Both the position numbers and the translations under genes were made by a program. Shown in pieces: positions 16,461 through 23,759 of a DNA stretch of 64,000 bases (positions are counted from its first letter, which is position 1; each line of letters begins with the position of its first letter). The stretch is from DASZQY01 sp035548515. GTDB taxonomy: Bacteria; Pseudomonadota; Alphaproteobacteria; Rhizobiales; Kaistiaceae. The notes beneath the pieces were generated by a model. It saw nothing but the letters and a program-made list of their open reading frames with translations. It was not told the origin of the DNA and searched no databases. The stretch is from the NCBI GenBank assembly GCA_035548515.1, contig DASZSW010000018.1, positions 62,001 through 126,000 of the forward strand, in the 5' to 3' direction.

Positions 16461-17354
16461 TCAGATGCGGTAAATGCTAAGCGCGTTGTCGTGGAACAGC
16501 TTCGCCTTCTCGGACTCGGAGAAAGACGTGACGATGTTCTCGAAGGCGCCGTAGAGCGCGTCGAACGACGAGTAGAGCTTGTCGACCGGGAAATTGGAGC
16601 CGAACATGGCGCGGTCGGTGCCGAAATAGTCGATCGTGCCCAGCACAAACGGGCGGATGCTGGCCTCGGTCCAGGCATGATCGACCATGCCCATGCCGGA
16701 AATCTTGGCGAACACGTTCGGCTCGCCGGCGAGCGCGCGCATGCCGTTGCGCCAGGCTGCGAGCCCGGCTTCGTCGCGCTCCACAGGCATGCCGGTGTGG
16801 TTCAGGATCATCGCCGTCTGGGGATTGGCGCGCGCCAGCGCCGCGGCAGCGGCCATCTGTCCCGGATAGATCTGGAGATCGAAGCTGAGGTCGTATTTCT
16901 TCAGCAGGCGGTAGCCGGCGATCCAGGCGGGGTCGGTGAGATAGTCGTGGTCGGTGAAGGTAAAGCGGCCGTTCTTGTGCCAATTGGCGATCTGGCGGAT
17001 GCCGCGCACCTGACGAAAGGCCTTGTGCTCCGCCATCACGCGCTCGGCGTAGGGCGCGGCGAGCTCCACGCGTGCGACGATGGCGTCAGGAATGCGCTCG
17101 CGGTCGGCGTTGGCCTGGAGCCACCGGGTTTCGTCGATCGCGCTGGACGGCACCGCCTCGATGTGCACCGTCTTCACGGCTTCGTAGTTGGCGGTGTCCT
17201 TGCGGTAATCGGCGGCGAGGTAGTCCGTGACGATTGGCGCGAGGTTGCCCAGCATCCCCTCGCCTGCCGGCTTGTCCTGAAGCCAGGGATACTTGTAGCC
17301 GTCGCTCAGTTTCCAGAGATGATGATGCGCGTCGACGATCCTGCGCTTGGCCAT
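16461..17354 (-). CDS. Amidohydrolase-2 family protein (lactonase-like TIM barrel)
   Basis: This 297-residue protein has the N-terminal metal-binding DAHHHLW motif, a conserved His in LNHTGMP and the terminal GSNFPVD motif with the catalytic Asp. These are the hallmarks of amidohydrolase-2 lactonases such as L-fucono- and L-rhamnono-lactonase. With a sugar importer before it and a GMC oxidoreductase and hydroxyacid dehydrogenase after it, hydrolysis of a sugar lactone is the likely role. It begins two bases after the permease stop. Confidence 0.85.
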   Translation of the reverse strand: MAKRRIVDAHHHLWKLSDGYKYPWLQDKPAGEGMLGNLAPIVTDYLAADYRKDTANYEAVKTVHIEAVPSSAIDETRWLQANADRERIPDAIVARVELAAPYAERVMAEHKAFRQVRGIRQIANWHKNGRFTFTDHDYLTDPAWIAGYRLLKKYDLSFDLQIYPGQMAAAAALARANPQTAMILNHTGMPVERDEAGLAAWRNGMRALAGEPNVFAKISGMGMVDHAWTEASIRPFVLGTIDYFGTDRAMFGSNFPVDKLYSSFDALYGAFENIVTSFSESEKAKLFHDNALSIYRI

Positions 17355-17356
17355 CG

Positions 17357-18367
17357 CTATCCTCCCTCGAGACGATCGTCGCGGCGCGTCATCAAGCGCT
17401 GCGCCAGAATGGCGGCGAGCACGGCGACGCCGAAGACGATGTTGCGGACGCCCTGCGAAATATTGCCCATGACCAGCACCGTGGTCAGGAAAGTGGTGAA
17501 CACCACGGCAGCGGCGGTGCCACCATAGCCGCCGCGGCCGCCGAACATCGACGTGCCACCGAGCACGACGGCAGCGACGGTGGGCAGCACGAACTGATCG
17601 CCCATGCCGAGGAAGCTCGAGCCTGAGAACGCGGCAAACAGGATGCCGGTGACCGATGCCGAGACGCCGCAGATGACGTAGGCGGCGATGACCACCCAAT
17701 CGTTTCGGATACCCGTCAGGTAGCTGACACGCGGATTTTCGCCGACGCCCAGCAGCATGCGTCCGCCGCGCGTGTAGCGGATGGCGACGATGGTGGCGGC
17801 GGCGATCAGCGCCCAGACGACCACCATCGCCGGGACCGGTCCCCAGTTGCCCGTCGCCAACGCGCGGATACCGGGGCTCGGTGCGCCGCTGGGCGTACCG
17901 CCGGTGTAGATAAGGGTTGCGCCAAGCATGATGTTATTCATCGCCAGTGTCATGACGATGGGTGAGATGCGCAGCTTCACTACGCCGAGGCCGTTGATCG
18001 CGCCGACGACGAGGCCGACGCTGATCGCTGCGGCTGCGGCCAGCGGCATGTTGGCGTCCTGCCCCTGACAGAGGGCGGTGAAGACAACGGCCGAGCCGGT
18101 GAGCACCCAGGCAATGGACAGATCGATGCCGCCGGTGAGCATGACGACCGTCTGGCCAATGGCGACGAGGCCCATATAGGAGGCGAGCTTCAGCAGCTGG
18201 AGGATGTTCTCCGCCGTGGCAAAGCCCGGCGCCAGGAACTCGCCGACGCCGATGAGCACCAGCGACAGCACGACCAGCATCGCGGGCGCGACCGCGCGAA
18301 TGTTCCACGACGCCTGCCGCGGCCGCGGGGCGGCGGACGCCGGCTGGCTCTCGTCAGTCGCGGTCAT
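17357..18367 (-). CDS. ABC transporter permease (ribose/sugar RbsC type)
   Basis: This 336-residue membrane protein has a charged, Pro-rich N-terminal tail and multiple hydrophobic helices. It carries the family motif VMLTGGIDLSIAWVL (about residues 77-91) and the cytoplasmic coupling segment around GENPRVSYLTGI. A GGTSMFGGRGGYGGT loop follows. It overlaps the other permease gene by four bases; the two probably form a heterodimeric channel. Confidence 0.9.
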   Translation of the reverse strand: MTATDESQPASAAPRPRQASWNIRAVAPAMLVVLSLVLIGVGEFLAPGFATAENILQLLKLASYMGLVAIGQTVVMLTGGIDLSIAWVLTGSAVVFTALCQGQDANMPLAAAAAISVGLVVGAINGLGVVKLRISPIVMTLAMNNIMLGATLIYTGGTPSGAPSPGIRALATGNWGPVPAMVVVWALIAAATIVAIRYTRGGRMLLGVGENPRVSYLTGIRNDWVVIAAYVICGVSASVTGILFAAFSGSSFLGMGDQFVLPTVAAVVLGGTSMFGGRGGYGGTAAAVVFTTFLTTVLVMGNISQGVRNIVFGVAVLAAILAQRLMTRRDDRLEGG

Positions 18368-19302
18368 GCGCGCACCGCCGCGATCGAGCGGAGCCAGTCG
18401 CGCGCGCCGGCGCTGCCGACGACCGCCAGCAGGATCGCGCCATCGATGACCGATTGGTAGAAAGACGACACGTCAGCGAAGTAGAGCAGGCTGCCGGTGA
18501 TGGTAAGGATCAGCGCGCCCATCGCGACGCCGAGCGCTGTGCCCCTACCCCCGCTCAATGGCACGCCGCCGATAACGACCGCCGCGATGGAAGAGAGGAT
18601 GAAGCCATCACCGACGGTCGGCGAGCCGCTGGCAGTGGAGATCGACAAGTACATGCCGCCGAGCCCAGCCAGTCCGCCGGCCAGCACATATGCGACCAGT
18701 TTCACGTTGACGGCACGCACGCCGCTCATCTTCGCCGCGGCCTCGTCGCCGCCGATGGCGCGGAGGTGCAGGCCGAAGCGCGACGACAGCAGCCATGTGC
18801 CGGCGATGATCACCACCAACTGGCCGACGATACCCATCGTGGGCGAGGAAAAGCCGCCGGAGACGGCGGCGCCCCATTCGGCTGGGACCGCGCCGCCCGG
18901 ATCCGGCAGCACGATCAGCGCCACGCCCTGCCACACCGACATGGTCGCGAGGGTGACGATGATCGGCGGCATGGACAGGCGGGCGACGAACAGGCCGTTG
19001 ATCAGGCCGGCGGCGAGACCGATCGCGATCGGCGCGAGGCCGCCGAGCAGGGGATGATCGGTGACGGTCAGCGCCATGACGGCCCCAGCCACGCTGGCGA
19101 TCGGACCGAGGGACAAATCGACGCCGCGAGTCAGCACCACGAGAAACTGCCCCATGGCAATGAGCGCCAGTGGCAGCGCGTTGACGGTGAGTGAGCGGGC
19201 GTCGAAGCCGGTAAAGCGGCCCTTGAGGACGATCAACACCGCGAGCAGCGCGATGAAGACGAGCACCGGCCAATTGTCGCCGAGCTGAAGGCGGCTACGC
19301 AT
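18364..19302 (-). CDS. ABC transporter permease (ribose/sugar RbsC type), second subunit
   Basis: This 312-residue membrane protein is of the same family as its neighbour. It has LVVLTRGVDLSLGPIASVAG (helix 2 signature), LRAIGGDEAAAKMSGVRAVNVK (coupling region) and GGVPLSGGRGTALG. It begins eight bases inside the ATPase gene's end and ends four bases inside the next permease. Confidence 0.9.
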   Translation of the reverse strand: MRSRLQLGDNWPVLVFIALLAVLIVLKGRFTGFDARSLTVNALPLALIAMGQFLVVLTRGVDLSLGPIASVAGAVMALTVTDHPLLGGLAPIAIGLAAGLINGLFVARLSMPPIIVTLATMSVWQGVALIVLPDPGGAVPAEWGAAVSGGFSSPTMGIVGQLVVIIAGTWLLSSRFGLHLRAIGGDEAAAKMSGVRAVNVKLVAYVLAGGLAGLGGMYLSISTASGSPTVGDGFILSSIAAVVIGGVPLSGGRGTALGVAMGALILTITGSLLYFADVSSFYQSVIDGAILLAVVGSAGARDWLRSIAAVRA

Positions 19303-20788
19303 CGGCCGCCTCCTTCATCACAGAGGCGCGGACGATGCGATCGACGGTCACCGCCTCACCGGTCAGCTCCGCGTTGATGCGGCCGCCCAGCATGACGAGC
19401 ACGCGGTGGACGACGCCGACCAGCTCGCGTGCGTCGGTCGAGTACCACAGCACCGCGACGCCCGATTTCGCGATATCGGCGGTGAGCGCGTAGATATGGC
19501 GCTTGGTGCCAATATCCACGCCGCGCGTGACGTCGTTCAGCAGCAGGATCGCCGGCTTCGTCTGCAGCCACTTCTCGAGCAGCACCTTCTGCTGGTTGCC
19601 GCCGGAGAGGCGATGGATAGGCTCCGCCGGTCCGCGCGTCCTTATCTGGGCGCGGCTAATCGCGGCAGTGACCAATTCGTTCTCGGCGCGGAGGTCGATG
19701 AGGCCGAGGAATGAGCGCAGGGCGCCGAGAGTGGCGTAAGTCATGTTGACCGCGACGCTTTTCGCCAGCAGCAGCCCTTCCGTCTTGCGCTCCTGTGGCA
19801 CGTAGGCGAGCCCGGCGGCGATGGCGCGACGCGGGTTAAGATGGGCCAGCGTCTTGCCGGACACCGCGATCGTGCCTGCGGTCAGCGCGTGCGCGCCGAA
19901 CAACGATTCCAGTAGCGCGCCCTGCCCCTGACCTACCAAGCCGCCGAGGCCGAGGATCTCGCCTTTCCGCACCTCGACGCTGACGCCCCGGAGCGCGCGG
20001 CTTATGAGATCCGTCGCGGACAGGACCACTGCGTCCTTCGAGTGCAGCTTGTCGGGAAAAGATGACTCTACCGCCTCCTGCCCGGTCATCAGGCGGACGG
20101 CTTCGTCCTCCGACACGTCTTTCGTGTCGGCGACGGAGACCAGCTCGCCGTTGCGCAGCACCGCGACGCGATTGCAGAAGCGCGTGACCTCGTCCCAGCG
20201 GTGGGAAATAAACAGGACGATGGCGCCTTCGTCGCGCAGTCGCGCAACGAGATCCGCGAGCCACTCGACCTCGCTGGCGCCCAGCGCGGAGGTCGCTTCG
20301 TCCAGCAAGAGGACGCGGGGCTTGCGCTCCACCGCGCGCAAGATCTCCAGCATCTGCTGCGCGCCTAGCGGCAGGTCGCCGACGCGGGCGGCAGGATCGA
20401 TGTCCAGTTTGTAGCGGGCGAGAATTTCGTTGACCGTGGCGCGGGCCTTGCGGCGGTCGATGCTGCCCCACGGCGTGACCGGCGCGGAGGTGAGCAACAA
20501 GTTGCGCTCGACGGTGAGTTCACGGACGAGCGTCAGCTCCTGGAATACCGACGAGATGCCGAGGTGGATGGCCTCGTTGGTATCGCGCGGGGCAATCGGT
20601 TCGGCGTTGAGCGACATCGCGCCGGCGTCGGGCGCGACCACGCCGGCGACGATCTTGATGAGGGTCGACTTGCCGGCGCCGTTCTCCCCGGCGAGGCCCA
20701 GCACGGTGCCGGGAGCAGCCTCGAGCGTGACCGACTTCACGGCGCGCGTGGCGCCGAATGATTTCTCGATGGCGGTCAGCGACAGCAT
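19295..20788 (-). CDS. Sugar ABC transporter ATP-binding protein, two nucleotide-binding domains (RbsA type)
   Basis: This 497-residue protein has the first domain with Walker A GENGAGKST, the LPLGAQQMLEI signature and Walker B VLLLDEATSAL. The second has a degenerate Walker A (GLVGQGQGA), signature LSGGNQQKVLLEKWL and Walker B ILLLNDVTRGVD. This is the RbsA/MglA/XylG layout. I chose the ATG at 20788 (MLSLTAIEKSF) because it aligns with the family N-terminus; an in-frame ATG at 20830 has no better RBS. It is separated from the binding protein gene by 146 bp that include a strong hairpin. Confidence 0.9.
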   Translation of the reverse strand: MLSLTAIEKSFGATRAVKSVTLEAAPGTVLGLAGENGAGKSTLIKIVAGVVAPDAGAMSLNAEPIAPRDTNEAIHLGISSVFQELTLVRELTVERNLLLTSAPVTPWGSIDRRKARATVNEILARYKLDIDPAARVGDLPLGAQQMLEILRAVERKPRVLLLDEATSALGASEVEWLADLVARLRDEGAIVLFISHRWDEVTRFCNRVAVLRNGELVSVADTKDVSEDEAVRLMTGQEAVESSFPDKLHSKDAVVLSATDLISRALRGVSVEVRKGEILGLGGLVGQGQGALLESLFGAHALTAGTIAVSGKTLAHLNPRRAIAAGLAYVPQERKTEGLLLAKSVAVNMTYATLGALRSFLGLIDLRAENELVTAAISRAQIRTRGPAEPIHRLSGGNQQKVLLEKWLQTKPAILLLNDVTRGVDIGTKRHIYALTADIAKSGVAVLWYSTDARELVGVVHRVLVMLGGRINAELTGEAVTVDRIVRASVMKEAADA

Positions 20789-20888
20789 AGCAAACGCGGC
20801 AACCCGGCTTTTCCCCGAAGACGCAAACATTAATGACGGCGGCAGCCGCGCTTGTCACACAGCGGCGCAATCTTCGGCAGACAAGTGA

Positions 20889-20918
20889 GGCGGACGGGAG
20901 GGAGAGCTCCCGTCCGCC
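20889..20918 (-). other. Strong intercistronic hairpin after the sugar-binding protein gene
   Basis: GGCGGACGGGAG (20889-20900) pairs perfectly with CTCCCGTCCGCC (20907-20918) around a 6-nt loop, 16 bp after the binding-protein stop. There is no U-tract on the minus strand. It looks more like a 3'-end stabiliser of the binding-protein mRNA segment than a full terminator, since the transporter genes follow on the same strand. Confidence 0.6.
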
Positions 20919-20934
20919 CCGGTTCCAAGGGCGG

Positions 20935-21960
20935 CTACTTGGCGACGCCGTCCTGGATGGTGAGGCCGAGGTTGGCGCCCGGGATATCCGTGTCGGCGTC
21001 AAGCGTCGGCGACAGCTTAGCGAAGATGTTCACGCCTTCCTTGAGGTCGGCGGTAGTCACCGTGGGTACCGGCACGCTTACCAGCTTGTCCTTCGGCGCG
21101 TTGCCCGAAAGGATGTCGTAGGTGATCTTCAGCGCGTAGGCGCCGATCACCGACGGATCGCCGGCGGACACGCCCTTCAGGCCCTTGTCCTTGTAGTCCT
21201 GCATGGCGATACGCCAGCCGTTCTCGCCCTGGCCGCTCATCGCGATCAGCGGGCGGTTGAGGTTGAGCAGCGCCTGCAGCGCGCCGTAGGTGCCGTACTG
21301 GTTGAGGATGCCATCGACCTTCGGCTGCGCCGTGAGCACCTTGGTCAGTTCCTGCTGCGATACGGCGTTGTCCCACTTGCCGTAGACCTCGCCGACGACC
21401 TTGATGTCCGGGTACTTGTCGAGCACTCCGCGCATGCCGGCGTTCATGTTGGTGTCAGCCGGAAAACCGGAGACGCCGCGATTGATGATGACGTTGCCCT
21501 TGCCGCCGAGCGTATCGGCGAGCCACTGCGCGTGGATGCGGCCGATCTCCTTGAAATCGACGGCGACGTTATAGGCACACGGCGCGGTCACCGGCTGGTC
21601 GAACGAAACGACGACGATGCCCTGCTTGCAGGCTTCCTCGATGACCGCGTTCAGCGCGGTGTCGGACGCCGGGTTGACCAGGATCGCATCGACCTTGTCC
21701 GAGATCATGTCGGAGATGACGGCGATCTGCTTTTGCGCATCCGTGCCGGAATTGTTGACGGTCAGGGTCGCCTTGCCGGCGAGCGCCTTCGCCGTATAGG
21801 CCTGCATGAAATTGATCATCTCCACGCGCCATTCGTTGCCGATGTACGAGTTGGAGACGGCGATGCGGAATTCTTTCGCGTTCGCCGCGCCCGCGACGAT
21901 CAGCGATGCGCCCACAGCCGCCGCGACGGCGAAGCTGCGGACCCGGTTAGTCCCTCCCAT
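20935..21960 (-). CDS. Sugar-type ABC transporter substrate-binding protein
   Basis: This 341-residue periplasmic binding protein is of the ribose/galactose-binding (Peripla_BP_4) class. It has a Sec signal peptide (about residues 1-29, ending GAANA) and a mature start KEFRIAVSNSYIGNEWRVEM. The DAILVNPASDTALNAVIEEA and GIVVVSFDQPV segments are typical of the fold. I prefer the ATG at 21960, eight bases after AAGGAG, over an in-frame GTG at 21969 that abuts the Shine-Dalgarno. It heads the minus-strand operon that ends at 13800. Confidence 0.9.
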   Translation of the reverse strand: MGGTNRVRSFAVAAAVGASLIVAGAANAKEFRIAVSNSYIGNEWRVEMINFMQAYTAKALAGKATLTVNNSGTDAQKQIAVISDMISDKVDAILVNPASDTALNAVIEEACKQGIVVVSFDQPVTAPCAYNVAVDFKEIGRIHAQWLADTLGGKGNVIINRGVSGFPADTNMNAGMRGVLDKYPDIKVVGEVYGKWDNAVSQQELTKVLTAQPKVDGILNQYGTYGALQALLNLNRPLIAMSGQGENGWRIAMQDYKDKGLKGVSAGDPSVIGAYALKITYDILSGNAPKDKLVSVPVPTVTTADLKEGVNIFAKLSPTLDADTDIPGANLGLTIQDGVAK

Positions 21961-22010
21961 AGTGTCCACTCCTTGGCGGTTGGCCGCGCTTTCCCATTTG
22001 CGTCGGCTCG

Positions 22011-22032
22011 TCTAGAATTCTAGAATTCCAGA
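22011..22032. promoter_or_regulatory. Near-perfect 22-bp palindromic operator in the divergent promoter region
   Basis: The left half TCTAGAATTCT and the right half AGAATTCCAGA are inverted copies with one mismatched pair. Two overlapping perfect 14-bp palindromes (22011-22024 and 22015-22028) lie inside it. It sits 51 bp upstream of the binding-protein ATG (minus) and 107 bp upstream of the GntR ATG (plus), a typical place for autoregulation plus operon repression by the GntR protein. Confidence 0.65.
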
Positions 22033-22139
22033 CGTGGTGTCAAGGCAAATTGGTTGGTGCGGTGCAGCGTAGTTCACGGGCCTTGCCAGCCAATTCTCGC
22101 TAAACTGGAAACGGAATCGACAGGCGCCAGGTAACTGAG

Positions 22140-22904
22140 ATGTCGCTGACCAGAGAAGCCCTTGACCGAATCCGGAGCGCCATCGTCTCGGGCGACCTGG
22201 AATTCGGCGAGCAGCTTTCCGAGACGCAGATCGCCAAGGCGCTCGGCATGAGCAAGGCGCCTGTGCGCGCGGCATTCATCGAGCTCAAGGACAAGGGGCT
22301 GGTGACCATAGTGCCGCAGTCCGGCACCTACGTCTTCTCGCCCAGCGCCGAAGACGTGCGCACCCTCTCCCATTTCCGCGCGCTGCTGGAGCACGAGGCG
22401 TTGAGCGAGGCGATGAAGCATCGCGCCGCGCAGCTTCTGACGCGGCTCGACGACGCAATCGCGCGCATGAAGCGCGCGTTGGCGACGAAAAACTACGACG
22501 CCTACGGAAAGGCGGACAATAGCTACCACATCGCCATCCTCGAAGAATCCGGCAACCGGTATCTCCTCAACGCGTACCATCTCGGCGCGACCGCACTCGA
22601 GGCACTGCGCGTGCGGCTGCAAAAGGCAGGCGGCTTCCGCGAACGCTCCTTCGACGAGCATGTCGAGATGGCGGAGCTGCTGCGGAACGGCAGGGTGAGC
22701 GAGGCGCAGCGGCTGATGCGGACGCATATCCTCGTCATCAACGATTCTCTCGCCACGCTGCCGCTGACGCCGAAGAGCCCGCGCCGCGAACAATCGACTG
22801 GGCGCGACTACGGCGTCGTGTTCGGCAAGGCGCCGTCGCGTAATGGACGCGGCGGGCGCAGAAGTGTCAGTGCGCCCTCGCCTGCGCGACGGGCCGCGAG
22901 CTGA
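22140..22904 (+). CDS. GntR-family (FCD-type) transcriptional regulator of the sugar operon
   Basis: This 254-residue protein has an N-terminal winged helix (IRSAIVSGDLEFGEQLSE, AKALGMSKAPVRAAFIELK) and an FCD effector domain (about residues 75-210, with NSYHIAIL and EHVEMAELL metal-type positions). A basic, Arg/Ser-rich C-terminal tail of about 40 residues looks disordered. It is divergent from the importer operon with the palindrome at 22011-22032 between them, so it is probably the local repressor or activator. A 42-bp gap follows before the convergent adaptor gene; no terminator is obvious there. Confidence 0.88.
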   Translation: MSLTREALDRIRSAIVSGDLEFGEQLSETQIAKALGMSKAPVRAAFIELKDKGLVTIVPQSGTYVFSPSAEDVRTLSHFRALLEHEALSEAMKHRAAQLLTRLDDAIARMKRALATKNYDAYGKADNSYHIAILEESGNRYLLNAYHLGATALEALRVRLQKAGGFRERSFDEHVEMAELLRNGRVSEAQRLMRTHILVINDSLATLPLTPKSPRREQSTGRDYGVVFGKAPSRNGRGGRRSVSAPSPARRAAS

Positions 22905-22946
22905 AGTCTCAACGCATTTTCGAGCGGCTGGCGCCCCTGCGAGCGG

Positions 22947-23759
22947 CTAGGACGCGAACTTGACGCTGCAACGTAGGCCCGACGGGATCGCGCCGTCGGC
23001 GTTGTCCAGCTTCAGCACCGTCTGGAAGGTGCCGCTCGCCGGATCGATCTCGGCGTCCTTTGATGTCACTGCGGCCGGGAAAGTGCCGTCTACTGCGCCG
23101 GCCAGAGTCACCTCTGCGCCAAGCCCGACGGCGACCAACGGGTACGCACCGGACGGCAGGTATACCTCGGCACGGAGCGGCTGGTTCTCCGAGATCACCA
23201 CGATCGGCACGGTCGGATCGGCGAATTCACCCCCGTGCAGGCCGACTTTGGCCACCACTCCGGCAACGGGTGAGCGAATCTCGCGCTGGTCCACAATCGC
23301 CTTCAGCCGTTTCGCCTCGACGGCCGCCACTTGCTGGTCGAACTTCGCCTGCTCTACCGCGGCATCAGCGATGACCGCCGTAGTCTCGGCGTCCTGCAGC
23401 TGATCGACCGACGCAATCTTGGTCTCGGCCAACGTGCGGATACGGGCCAGCTTCCGGTAGGCATTGTCGCGGTCGGCTTCCTTGGCGCGCACAACGACGT
23501 CGCTCGCCGCCTTCTGCGCCGCCTCGTCATAGGTCGCTTGCTCGACCGAGGACTCCAGCCGGGCGACGACGTCACCCGCCTTCACCGCCTGGCCGCGCAC
23601 GACATCGACGGATGCGAGCGTACCCTGCGTCGGGCTGGAGAGATGCACGACGCTGTTCGCTTCCACGATGCAGGTCGCATCGGCGGTATAGGCATCGAGC
23701 GGACCGGCGACGGCAGGCGCCGCGGCCAGCGCGGCGACCAGAAACGCGAGGTGACGCAT
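22947..23759 (-). CDS. Periplasmic adaptor (HlyD/RND membrane-fusion-like) of the giant-protein locus
   Basis: This 270-residue protein has a Sec signal peptide (MRHLAFLVAALAAAPAVAG). A lipoyl-like half motif (VVRGQAVKAGDVVARLES, about 57-75) is followed by an alpha-helical hairpin (about 76-160), the second lipoyl half (IRSPVAGVVAKVGLHGGEF) and a beta-barrel part (about 185-270). It is shorter than a full RND adaptor and lacks a clear membrane anchor. Adaptors of this kind bridge an inner-membrane component to an outer-membrane channel. Its ATG overlaps the SecA-like TGA by one base. No outer-membrane factor or RND pump lies beside it, so the partner is probably one of the genes upstream in this operon. 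Confidence 0.8.
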   Translation of the reverse strand: MRHLAFLVAALAAAPAVAGPLDAYTADATCIVEANSVVHLSSPTQGTLASVDVVRGQAVKAGDVVARLESSVEQATYDEAAQKAASDVVVRAKEADRDNAYRKLARIRTLAETKIASVDQLQDAETTAVIADAAVEQAKFDQQVAAVEAKRLKAIVDQREIRSPVAGVVAKVGLHGGEFADPTVPIVVISENQPLRAEVYLPSGAYPLVAVGLGAEVTLAGAVDGTFPAAVTSKDAEIDPASGTFQTVLKLDNADGAIPSGLRCSVKFAS

